Below, piece after piece: positions 17,393 through 23,767 of a DNA stretch of 64,000 nt. The notes under the pieces are model-generated. The model searched no databases, was not told where the DNA came from, and worked only from the letters and a program-made list of their open reading frames with translations. The DNA lies in NCBI GenBank assembly GCA_050305405.1, contig JBNLFG010000005.1, positions 186,001 through 250,000 on the forward strand. Direction: 5' to 3'. Each line of letters opens with the position of its first letter. Position 1 is the first letter of the stretch. Position numbers and translations under genes: made by a program. This DNA comes from Desulfolinea sp050305405 (GTDB lineage Bacteria; Chloroflexota; Anaerolineae; Anaerolineales; Villigracilaceae).

Positions 17393-17845
17393 ATGGAAAA
17401 ATGTCTTGGTTGTGAGATAGTCTCAGGCAGTATTAGTACACCAGGTGGGATTATTTACGAAGATGAATACTGGATGGTCACGCACTCCATAGCCTCAAAC
17501 AGTGCTCCACTGAAAGGTATGCTCATTTTACAACCCAAACGCCATTGTACACATTTGGCAGACCTTAAGTTGGAAGAAGTTGAAAATCTCGGATTAATCC
17601 TCCGAAATACATGTAAGGCGATGGACGCCGTATTTCACCCAATAAAAGCCTATGCATGTTCTTTCGGTGAAACTGTGAAGCATGTACACTTCATGATTAT
17701 TCCTCGGATGGACGGGATGCCAATAGGAGCAGAACTACTCAAACAGATACTCGAAGAACAAAAGTGGATTTGTTCATTTGAAGAGGCTGCCGATTTAGCC
17801 ATCAAAATTCACAGCAAACTCGACTCTCTATTACGAGTTGAATGA
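17393..17845 (+). CDS. HIT-family protein with altered His triad
   Basis: A 150-aa HIT (histidine triad) fold protein. It begins CLGC, a zinc-site-like pair found in HINT/FHIT-branch members, has the strand YEDEYWMVTHSI and the ILQPKRHCTHLADL segment, and ends the core with VKHVHFMII. The canonical motif is HxHxHxx; here the first two His are present and the third is Met. The middle His, the nucleophile in nucleotide hydrolases of this family, is kept, so activity is possible but altered. The gene is AT-rich and sits between an attC-like site and a second copy of its right end, so it may be an integron cassette. Confidence 0.75.
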   Translation: MEKCLGCEIVSGSISTPGGIIYEDEYWMVTHSIASNSAPLKGMLILQPKRHCTHLADLKLEEVENLGLILRNTCKAMDAVFHPIKAYACSFGETVKHVHFMIIPRMDGMPIGAELLKQILEEQKWICSFEEAADLAIKIHSKLDSLLRVE

Positions 17846-17922
17846 CAATGAAATAAAGACTATAAAAGATGGTTGTTTTCAATCTCTCTCTCGCCCGCCA
17901 ATGCATCAGACAACCTGTATTC

Positions 17923-17937
17923 ACGCAAACCGTTAAC
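17923..17937 (+). other. Second attC-like right end
   Basis: The 13 nt acgcaaaccgtta at 17923-17935 repeat exactly 17332-17344 at the right end of the attC-like site upstream. It follows the HIT gene, as a cassette boundary would. The matching left half is not recognisable, so it may be a decayed site. Confidence 0.4.
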
Positions 17938-17963
17938 ATCCCACAAGAATCCCAGAATCCCCT

Positions 17964-17991
17964 TTGACGAATCTACCCCTTACGGTATAAT
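17964..17991 (+). promoter_or_regulatory. Sigma-70-type promoter of the rpmH operon
   Basis: TTGACG at 17964-17969 and TATAAT at 17986-17991 with a 16-bp spacer, giving a leader of about 60 nt before rpmH that can form a small hairpin (ccag...ctgg, near 17998-18021). Confidence 0.75.
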
Positions 17992-18059
17992 AGCGTGCCA
18001 GTCCTGAAAGGTAGGGCTGGCTAAATTTTGTCATTATTCAAAATTGTGAGGAAAATAGT

Positions 18060-18230
18060 ATGCCGAAAAGAACTTACCAACCGAAAAAACGCCGCCGCGT
18101 ACGTGTGCATGGTTTCCGCCAACGCATGTCCACCAAGGGCGGGCGCGATGTCTTGAAACGCCGCCGTCTCAAAGGTCGCTATCGTCTGACCGTCAAAGCG
18201 AACGAACACGTCAAGAAAGTTAAGTGGTAA
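18060..18230 (+). CDS. rpmH: Ribosomal protein bL34
   Basis: A 56-aa, strongly basic protein beginning MPKRTYQPKKRRRVRVHGFR and containing the family pattern QRMSTKGGRDVLKRRRLKGR, followed by a longer C-terminus (about 44-50 aa is usual). It is a component of the large ribosomal subunit. GAGGAA precedes the ATG. It is the first gene of the conserved rpmH-rnpA-yidD-yidC-jag block that often lies near the chromosomal origin, although no dnaA is seen here. Confidence 0.96.
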   Translation: MPKRTYQPKKRRRVRVHGFRQRMSTKGGRDVLKRRRLKGRYRLTVKANEHVKKVKW

Positions 18231-18303
18231 ACCTGCCTTCTCTGCGGAGATTGTGGCAGTTTATTGTTGACTGGATCAAACAAAACGAACTTTCGAGGCA
18301 CGG

Positions 18304-18645
18304 GTGCAGCGCCAATTTCGTCTGACCCGATCAACTGACTTCAAGCGGGTGCGGCGTGATGGAAAATCAAATGCCCACCCGCTGATTGTGTTGATAGCAC
18401 TGGAGAACCAACTGTCCAGCACGCGTGTGGGCGTGGCAGCAGGCAAAAGTGTGGGGAATGCTGTTAAACGGAATCGAGCCAAACGTCTGATTCGTGCCGC
18501 CGCACGGGAATTACATCCCCAGATCAAAACGGGATGGGATATTGTCCTTATCGCCCGCGCACCAGTTACCCAAGTCAAAACGCCGCAAGTCCGCGACGCG
18601 TTGCAGAACTTATTGCAACGCGCGCATTTATTAGACAATGCATGA
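18304..18645 (+). CDS. rnpA: Ribonuclease P protein component
   Basis: A 113-aa basic protein that assists the RNase P RNA in 5' maturation of tRNA precursors. It shows QFRLTRSTDFKRVRRDGKS at the start and the RNR motif in VGNAVKRNRAKRLIRAAAREL. The start codon is GTG, preceded by GAGG. It overlaps yidD by 8 nt, the usual tight arrangement. Confidence 0.95.
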   Translation: MQRQFRLTRSTDFKRVRRDGKSNAHPLIVLIALENQLSSTRVGVAAGKSVGNAVKRNRAKRLIRAAARELHPQIKTGWDIVLIARAPVTQVKTPQVRDALQNLLQRAHLLDNA

Positions 18646-18928
18646 GTTTAGCCTCCCCACTGAATACCCCAACGAACCAAAGTTGCGCGAACTGCCACGC
18701 AAGCTTTATTTTTTGCCACGTGGCATTCTGCTCGCCTTCATCCGGCTTTACCAAGCCACCATTTCACGCGCCATGCCCGCCAATACTTGCCGCTTTTACC
18801 CGTCCTGTTCACATTATGGGTATCAGGCAATTTATAAATACGGCGCACTGAAAGGTTCGTTCATGGCTATTTGGCGCGTTCTACGCTGCAACCCCTTCAA
18901 TCCGGGCGGGCACGACCCTGTCCCCTAG
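18638..18928 (+). CDS. yidD: Membrane protein insertion efficiency factor YidD
   Basis: A 96-aa YidD/DUF37 protein thought to help YidC-dependent membrane insertion at the inner membrane. It contains an amphipathic N-terminal helix (RGILLAFIRLYQATISRAM) and the hallmark CRFYPSCSHYGYQAI followed by RCNPFNPGGHDPVP. It starts inside rnpA and is followed after 10 nt by a lipoprotein gene. Confidence 0.95.
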   Translation: MHEFSLPTEYPNEPKLRELPRKLYFLPRGILLAFIRLYQATISRAMPANTCRFYPSCSHYGYQAIYKYGALKGSFMAIWRVLRCNPFNPGGHDPVP

Positions 18929-18938
18929 GAGAAAATTT

Positions 18939-20018
18939 GTGAAATTTAAAACATTATTGATTTTGAGCATGCTATTGCTCCTGTCCGTTCTATTGAGCGG
19001 GTGTTCAGCATCAGCCATGCGTACCAACAGTTGGTCTGGTTTAAGCACAGATGCGGAAAACGCCTATCTTGCAAACGGATCACTGGTCTACGCCTTTGAC
19101 CTGGCAAATGGCAGCCTGCTCTGGCAATACCCTGCCGAAGGCGCGGATAGCAAAGAAGCCTACTTCGCCAACCCTGTTTTGACGGATGATGGGCAACTGC
19201 TCATCGCCAGTGCAGGAACGAATCACTCCTTCACCTCGCTTGATTCCGCTACAGGAAAAGCGAACTGGACCTTTGCAGATGCCGCCGGTACGTGGCTCGC
19301 CAGCCCCGCCGTTGTGGATGGCACCATCTACGCCCCCAACACCGATGGCACGCTCTACGCCCTCGATATGGACGGTAACCTGCGCTGGGAAAAAGAGATT
19401 AGTGAAGCCGCCTTATGGTCGCAACCGACCAGTGATGGCAACATGCTCTACATCACCGCGCTGGATCACCATGTCTACGCCTTCGACACCACCAAGCAAG
19501 AAATTGCCTGGTCTGTCAGCATAAACGGCGCTCTGCCGGGTGCAGCAGCACTCGACGAAGCAGGCAATCTTTACGTCGGCTCCTTCGGATCGACCGTTGC
19601 CAGCATCAACACCCAAAGCCGGGAAATCGTCTGGGAAAAAGAGACTGCGGGCTGGGTTTGGGACGCTCCTGCTCTCAACGGCGAAACGCTCTACGTTGGC
19701 GATCTTGAAGGCAATTTCCACGCCTTCAATACCAGCGACGGCAGCGAAGTCTTCCCTGCTCTCAAGCCGAACGGCCCCATCGTCGGTTCGCCCCTCGCGC
19801 TGGATGCCTTCACCGTCATCGGCACCGAATCGGGCACAGCCTACGCCATAGACAGCACCGGTACCATTCTTTGGCAGAAGACAGTCGGCGGACAGCTCTA
19901 CTCCGCGCCCGTTCAAGGCGGCGACCTGATCCTCTTCTCCCCGATGGAAACCGATTCCATTCTCGTTGCCCTCGACCACGACGGACGCCAGGTGTGGCAA
20001 TTCACACCTGAGAAATAA
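18939..20018 (+). CDS. PQQ-type beta-propeller lipoprotein
   Basis: A 359-aa secreted lipoprotein with a GTG start, AGGAG just upstream, and signal peptide ending LLSGC (lipidated Cys22). The mature part consists of about seven beta-propeller blades of roughly 40 aa, each with the PQQ/WD-like pattern Y.A.D..G...W (for example LVYAFDLANGSLLWQYP and LYALDMDGNLRWEKE). This is the BamB-like fold, but BamB itself belongs to the outer-membrane machinery of Gram-negative bacteria. Lying between yidD and yidC, in the same operon, it may act in envelope protein assembly; that is inference from position. Confidence 0.85.
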   Translation: MKFKTLLILSMLLLLSVLLSGCSASAMRTNSWSGLSTDAENAYLANGSLVYAFDLANGSLLWQYPAEGADSKEAYFANPVLTDDGQLLIASAGTNHSFTSLDSATGKANWTFADAAGTWLASPAVVDGTIYAPNTDGTLYALDMDGNLRWEKEISEAALWSQPTSDGNMLYITALDHHVYAFDTTKQEIAWSVSINGALPGAAALDEAGNLYVGSFGSTVASINTQSREIVWEKETAGWVWDAPALNGETLYVGDLEGNFHAFNTSDGSEVFPALKPNGPIVGSPLALDAFTVIGTESGTAYAIDSTGTILWQKTVGGQLYSAPVQGGDLILFSPMETDSILVALDHDGRQVWQFTPEK

Positions 20019-20029
20019 GGAGCATTACC

Positions 20030-20785
20030 ATGTGGGATACCTTTATTATCATACCCATGACCAATCTCTTGCTCTGGATCTATCAACTGATCGGGCAGAA
20101 CTTCGGCATCGCGATCATTCTCTTCACCATCCTGATTCGTGCCCTCACCTGGCCTCTGACTGCCCAGCAACTAAAAGGCACGCAGGGCATGCAGGAACTC
20201 CAGAGCGATAAAGAATGGCAAGCCATTCAAAAGAAATACAAAGATGACAAAGAGAAATTAGCCCAAGAGCAAATGCGCATCTACAAAGAGCGCGGCATCA
20301 ACCCCTTTGGCTCCTGTCTCCCGACCTTGATTCAATTCCCGATCATCATCGGACTCTATCAGGCCATCATCCGTTCTTTGGCTGCAACCCCCCTCTCTCT
20401 ACTCAACCTTTCCCGCAGCCTTTACCCAATTCTGGATGTCACCAAGATCATCCCGCTCAACAGTAACTTCCTGTGGATGAATCTCGGTCGCCCCGAATCC
20501 CTCCAAATCTTCGGCTTTGCAGTGCCGATATTAGCAATTATCGTGGTCATCACTTCCTACATTCAATCCAAACTGATGACCCCGCCCTCAAACCCCGGTG
20601 ACCAAAGCGCAGCCATGAGCGGCATGATGAGCATTTACATGCCTTTCCTGATGGGCTATTTCGCGCTCACCTTCGCATCGGGCTTGGCGCTTTACTTCAT
20701 CACCAGCAACCTGCTCGGCATCGCACAATATGCCATGATGGGACGCGCCAATTGGAGCAACTTAATTCCTGGTAAGAAAAACTAA
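20030..20785 (+). CDS. yidC: Membrane protein insertase YidC/Oxa1
   Basis: A 251-aa insertase of the short YidC1/Oxa1 type without a large periplasmic domain. It begins with a membrane helix, then FTILIRALTWPLT with the conserved hydrophilic-groove Arg37, a cytosolic coiled hairpin (KEWQAIQKKYKDDKEKLAQEQ), GINPFGSCLPTLIQFPIIIGLY and C-terminal helices with SIYMPFLMGYFALTFASGLALYF. It is 11 nt downstream of the beta-propeller gene and 11 nt upstream of jag. Confidence 0.95.
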   Translation: MWDTFIIIPMTNLLLWIYQLIGQNFGIAIILFTILIRALTWPLTAQQLKGTQGMQELQSDKEWQAIQKKYKDDKEKLAQEQMRIYKERGINPFGSCLPTLIQFPIIIGLYQAIIRSLAATPLSLLNLSRSLYPILDVTKIIPLNSNFLWMNLGRPESLQIFGFAVPILAIIVVITSYIQSKLMTPPSNPGDQSAAMSGMMSIYMPFLMGYFALTFASGLALYFITSNLLGIAQYAMMGRANWSNLIPGKKN

Positions 20786-20796
20786 GGGAGGCAGTC

Positions 20797-21603
20797 ATGC
20801 AAGAAAAAACAACTCTCGAAGTAATCGCCGAAAGCGTCGAAGAGGCCATTAGCCAAGGGCTTACAGAACTTAACCTGACGGCAGCCGATGTCTCGGTAGA
20901 GGTGCTTGATTCGGGTGGCAAAGGATTTTTAGGACTCGGAAAACGTCAGGTGCGGGTACGCCTTACCGTCAACGGCGAGCCGATGCCCTTCTCCACAGAG
21001 CAAGCCGAACCTGAGCCTGTTGCGGATGCGCCTGTCAAGAAAAGCAAACCGGCGCCCAAAGCAGCGAAAACGCCCGTGGACCCGCAACCTGCTTCCGCAC
21101 CAAAGAGCGCATCATCCACATCAACAGAAGAAGATGAACCACTGCTCAGCCTGTCTGAAGAAGTGGTTGCCAAGCTGCTTGAACTGATGCACCTTGAAGG
21201 AAGCGTCTCCGCCCACTACGACGACCCTGACCGCGAAGGACGTAAATCCGTCTGCGTGGAAGTCAAAGGCAAAGACCTCGGCATTCTGATCGGTCGCCGT
21301 GGCGAAACAATCAACGCTTTTCAGCGCATCGCCGCCCTGATCGTTAGCAAGGAAATGTCACGCTGGGTGCGTCTCTCCGTCGATGTGGAAGGCCATCGCA
21401 ACCGTCGTGAACAACAACTACGTCGTATGGCTCGTCAATTGGCACAACAAGTTGCCAAAACCGGACGCCGCCAAAGCCTTGAGCCGATGCCCGCTAATGA
21501 GCGCCGCATCATCCACATGGAGTTGCAAGATCATCCCGATGTGAAAACAAACAGTATTGGCGACGATCCGCAGCGCAAAGTGCAGATCGAGCCAAAAAAC
21601 TAA
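20797..21603 (+). CDS. jag: RNA-binding protein Jag/KhpB
   Basis: A 268-aa protein with the three domains of Jag: N-terminal Jag_N (residues 1-58, with GGKGFLGLGKR), a linker rich in Ala, Pro, Lys and Ser (about 65-115), a KH domain with GRRGETINAFQRIA (about residues 165-180) and a C-terminal R3H domain (RRIIHMELQDHPDVKTNSIG). KhpB proteins bind RNA and influence cell-envelope synthesis. Last gene of the rpmH operon, followed by a strong terminator. Confidence 0.93.
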   Translation: MQEKTTLEVIAESVEEAISQGLTELNLTAADVSVEVLDSGGKGFLGLGKRQVRVRLTVNGEPMPFSTEQAEPEPVADAPVKKSKPAPKAAKTPVDPQPASAPKSASSTSTEEDEPLLSLSEEVVAKLLELMHLEGSVSAHYDDPDREGRKSVCVEVKGKDLGILIGRRGETINAFQRIAALIVSKEMSRWVRLSVDVEGHRNRREQQLRRMARQLAQQVAKTGRRQSLEPMPANERRIIHMELQDHPDVKTNSIGDDPQRKVQIEPKN

Positions 21604-21610
21604 GCAAAAA

Positions 21611-21638
21611 ACGACCACTCTCCAGTGGTCGTTTTTTT
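21611..21638 (+). terminator. Rho-independent terminator after jag
   Basis: Perfect 9-bp stem acgaccact (21611-21619) and agtggtcgt (21624-21632), 4-nt loop, followed by a run of T. The preceding A-run could also let it act on the minus strand. Confidence 0.9.
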
Positions 21639-21654
21639 GTTTATATCGGACATC

Positions 21655-22110
21655 CTATTTTCTGCTTCGAACAGAACCGCCTAATACTATTCCGGCTCCA
21701 ATAATGACTAGGTTTTTGACAATATATTGACCTTCTAAAGTCAAAACATGTGGAAAGGTCTTCCAAACAACATCTGGGAGCAAGAGTAAGGGAAGCAATG
21801 TTCCTGTCATTTGCAAGAAGAGCAGCAAAAGAGTCGCGCGCATAAATCGGTTCACGAGAAAGCCAAGACCAATAAGCATCTCCCACAAAGCAAGAATCGG
21901 TAAAAACATCCTGATTGGGATAAAGTAGATCGTTTCGCGAACCAAGATCTCCGCCGGGCTAAGTCCTGGAATCAATTTTAGTGCACCAAACCAAAGAAAA
22001 ACAATTCCCAGGCCTATACGTAAAAAAACAAGACCGTATCTATTCATTGCGTCTACGATCTGTTTATCAAGTAGATCAAAGCGCTTCAGTATCAATTCTT
22101 TATTTAGCAT
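21655..22110 (-). CDS. DoxX-like membrane protein
   Basis: A 151-aa protein with four membrane helices. It contains FLRIGLGIVFLWFGALKLIPGLSPAE, a pattern seen in the DoxX/DUF417-like group of small membrane proteins. Function in this group is poorly known; members often accompany oxidoreductases or stress regulators. A Shine-Dalgarno-like AAGGAAA precedes the start on the minus strand. It lies 64 nt downstream of the DinB gene on the same strand, with a 14-bp hairpin between them, and is probably controlled by the same TetR operator. Confidence 0.75.
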   Translation of the reverse strand: MLNKELILKRFDLLDKQIVDAMNRYGLVFLRIGLGIVFLWFGALKLIPGLSPAEILVRETIYFIPIRMFLPILALWEMLIGLGFLVNRFMRATLLLLFLQMTGTLLPLLLLPDVVWKTFPHVLTLEGQYIVKNLVIIGAGIVLGGSVRSRK

Positions 22111-22126
22111 CGATTTTTCCTTCTTC

Positions 22127-22164
22127 TATGAGGCGACGCGCAGAAATATACGCGTCACCTCATA
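22127..22164 (-). repeat. Hairpin between DinB and DoxX genes
   Basis: Arms tatgaggcgacgcg (22127-22140) and cgcgtcacctcata (22151-22164) pair over 14 positions with one mismatch that becomes a wobble in RNA. No T-run follows on either strand, so it is more likely a palindromic repeat or a partial attenuator than a terminator. Confidence 0.55.
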
Positions 22165-22174
22165 GTGTTTCGTT

Positions 22175-22708
22175 TTAAAACGGGTATCCCTGCAAGCCTT
22201 GCAGACCTTTTATGGTACTAATCTCACCGGTATGCCAGTTACAGTTCGTCAAAACGGTCAAATTAAGCAAATCAAATTTGCTCATCTCACCGAGGAAAAC
22301 GGTATCGATCATCATTTCAAGATCTTCATCACGAACAGAATCGAGATATGCGGCTGTATTCGTATATACGGCTTCTGCATACTTCGCAGCTACTTCAAAA
22401 TCAATTTTCAAGCGCGCACCCCATTCTTCCCAGTTGACAAGTGCTGTTGAAGGCAGAGGTGGAATTTCGCTCAAACCAGTTGTCTCAGCGAAGGAAGTTT
22501 CGAATATCGGTTTGGTGCCTTTGAGTAAAACATTGACGATCACATCTTCCTGAACAACGACATGAGCATAATTTGCAGCTACACTCTGGGCCTTTCCTTC
22601 AGGCTTCCAGTGAGCTTGTTCATCACCAACACCTTTCACAGTATCTTCGAATACGTTATGGGCAAGTTCCAATTGAGCTTTCAAGGTATTTACTTTGACG
22701 TTAGTCAT
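22175..22708 (-). CDS. DinB-superfamily protein
   Basis: A 177-aa four-helix-bundle protein of the DinB/YfiT-like superfamily. The pattern NYAHVVVQED (His49) near the N-terminus and NCNWHTGEIS (about residues 155-165) supply the histidines that usually bind a metal ion, with helical segments between. Some members are thiol-dependent (mycothiol or bacillithiol) S-transferases, others are uncharacterised; specificity here is unknown. GGAG precedes the ATG. A TetR-type operator (22751-22766) overlaps the likely -35 region, so the gene is probably repressed by the TetR protein encoded upstream. Confidence 0.75.
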   Translation of the reverse strand: MTNVKVNTLKAQLELAHNVFEDTVKGVGDEQAHWKPEGKAQSVAANYAHVVVQEDVIVNVLLKGTKPIFETSFAETTGLSEIPPLPSTALVNWEEWGARLKIDFEVAAKYAEAVYTNTAAYLDSVRDEDLEMMIDTVFLGEMSKFDLLNLTVLTNCNWHTGEISTIKGLQGLQGYPF

Positions 22709-22750
22709 TAGGTTATCTCCATGATATTTTATAGGTTTACTTACAGTTCA

Positions 22751-22766
22751 AGACGACCAGTCGTAT
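22751..22766. promoter_or_regulatory. TetR-type operator upstream of DinB gene
   Basis: The palindrome agacgaccagtcgtat has its core acgaccagtcgt identical in design to the two other copies at 23011-23026 and 23659-23674. It lies 43 nt before the DinB start, over the probable -35 region on the minus strand. Confidence 0.75.
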
Positions 22767-22807
22767 TTAATGAAAGAAAAAAGTTACTAACTACATGCTT
22801 TTGAAGG

Positions 22808-22905
22808 TGGTTGAGTAGCTTTGAGCAGAGCGAAATCACAAATTTTGTTTTTTTACTTCTGACTTGTTGGCTTCGATACGGCGAAAAGCATCACCTACTC
22901 AACCA
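22808..22905. repeat. 98-bp element with 11-bp terminal inverted repeats
   Basis: Perfect ends tggttgagtag (22808-22818) and ctactcaacca (22895-22905). The interior has no coding capacity. It fits a small dispersed palindromic or MITE-like element. It lies within the 340-nt gene-free stretch 22709-23048, together with two TetR operators. Confidence 0.6.
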
Positions 22906-23010
22906 ACGGACGCTCATCTTTCAAAAAAATGTCATGCAGCTAGAAAAATTATTGATTAGTATGCTCAAATAGGCAGTACCTCCAAATTAGTATTTATGTT
23001 TGACTTCTTT

Positions 23011-23026
23011 ATACGACCGGTCGTCT
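23011..23026. promoter_or_regulatory. TetR-type operator, middle copy
   Basis: atacgaccggtcgtct, a 16-bp near-perfect palindrome sharing ACGACC(A/G)GTCGT with the copies at 22751 and 23659. It lies 22 nt beyond the stop codon of the tetR gene and about 300 nt upstream of the DinB gene; it might support looping or serve an unrecognised promoter. Confidence 0.7.
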
Positions 23027-23048
23027 TGATCTTGTAAAAAAAAGAGCT

Positions 23049-23648
23049 TTATATAACTGCAACAAAATCAACGAGCGTGAAATCATACCACTGCTCTAGC
23101 GGCACAGCGTTTTTCTCAACTTTCATGCGCAGAAGAGCGCCTTCAAAAGATGTCCATAAAAAAGTTGCGAGTTGATCAGCTGAAACATCCTGTCGGATCG
23201 TTTTTTGGGCTTGACCTCGTTCGATCAACTCTTTTGTAGTCGCTTCCCAGTCAGCAAAAACAGCAGAAAGCTCGGCTCGAATTGTTTCATTGGTATCAGC
23301 CAACTCTGCCGCCAAGTTCCCCACCAAACACCCGCCACGAAATTCTTTATCGTAGAATATCTTGATTAATTTCTTAAAAAGATCTTGTAATAAGTAGAGT
23401 CCATCTGAGTTTTCATCATTTGTGGCGGTAACGATCAGCACTTTTATTTGCTGTGCATATGACCGAATAACTTCAGCCCCAAAAGCCTCTTTACTATCAA
23501 AATAGTTATAAAATGAACCCTTCGGCAAGTTAACAGAATCAACGATCTGCTTGATACCAGTATTGTTATAGCCTTGCTCAATAATGATATTAAGACCGGC
23601 ATCAATGAGGCGCTGCTTGTTGAGATGAGGGTTTTTAATTCTTGCCAT
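23049..23648 (-). CDS. TetR/AcrR family transcriptional regulator
   Basis: A 199-aa repressor from the ATG at 23648 (an ATG 36 nt further upstream would fall in the -10/-35 region). The N-terminal helix-turn-helix includes RLIDAGLNIIIEQGYNNTGIKQIVDSVNLPKGSFYNYFDSKE in short overlapping segments, with recognition-helix residues PKGSFYNYF. The C-terminal half would bind a ligand and resembles the TetR_C branch with KIFYDKEFRGGCLVGNLAAEL, where the Cys may be redox or electrophile sensitive (inference). Its own promoter carries an operator, so it is probably autoregulated, and the DinB-DoxX genes are its likely targets. Confidence 0.92.
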   Translation of the reverse strand: MARIKNPHLNKQRLIDAGLNIIIEQGYNNTGIKQIVDSVNLPKGSFYNYFDSKEAFGAEVIRSYAQQIKVLIVTATNDENSDGLYLLQDLFKKLIKIFYDKEFRGGCLVGNLAAELADTNETIRAELSAVFADWEATTKELIERGQAQKTIRQDVSADQLATFLWTSFEGALLRMKVEKNAVPLEQWYDFTLVDFVAVI

Positions 23649-23655
23649 ACCACGA

Positions 23656-23684
23656 ATTATATGACCAGTCGTCTCAAGTGTCAA
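23656..23684 (-). promoter_or_regulatory. Consensus promoter of tetR with embedded operator
   Basis: On the minus strand TTGACA (23684-23679) and TATAAT (23661-23656) are both perfect, with a 17-bp spacer. The palindromic operator tatgaccagtcgtct-type site (23659-23674) covers the spacer and -10. The -10 ends 7 nt before the ATG, so the transcript should be leaderless or nearly so. Confidence 0.85.
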
Positions 23685-23767
23685 GTTTCAAAAACATCCT
23701 TTCCAGATTGCAAACCTACGCTTCTATGTAAGCAGTTATAATTTATAGGACATTTTTCACAAGGCGT

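Noticed and set aside
18715..18724. gccacgtggc palindrome in yidD as a parS site
   Set aside because: Only about 11 of 16 positions agree with the common parS consensus and it is explained by coding sequence; no second copy was found near parAB.
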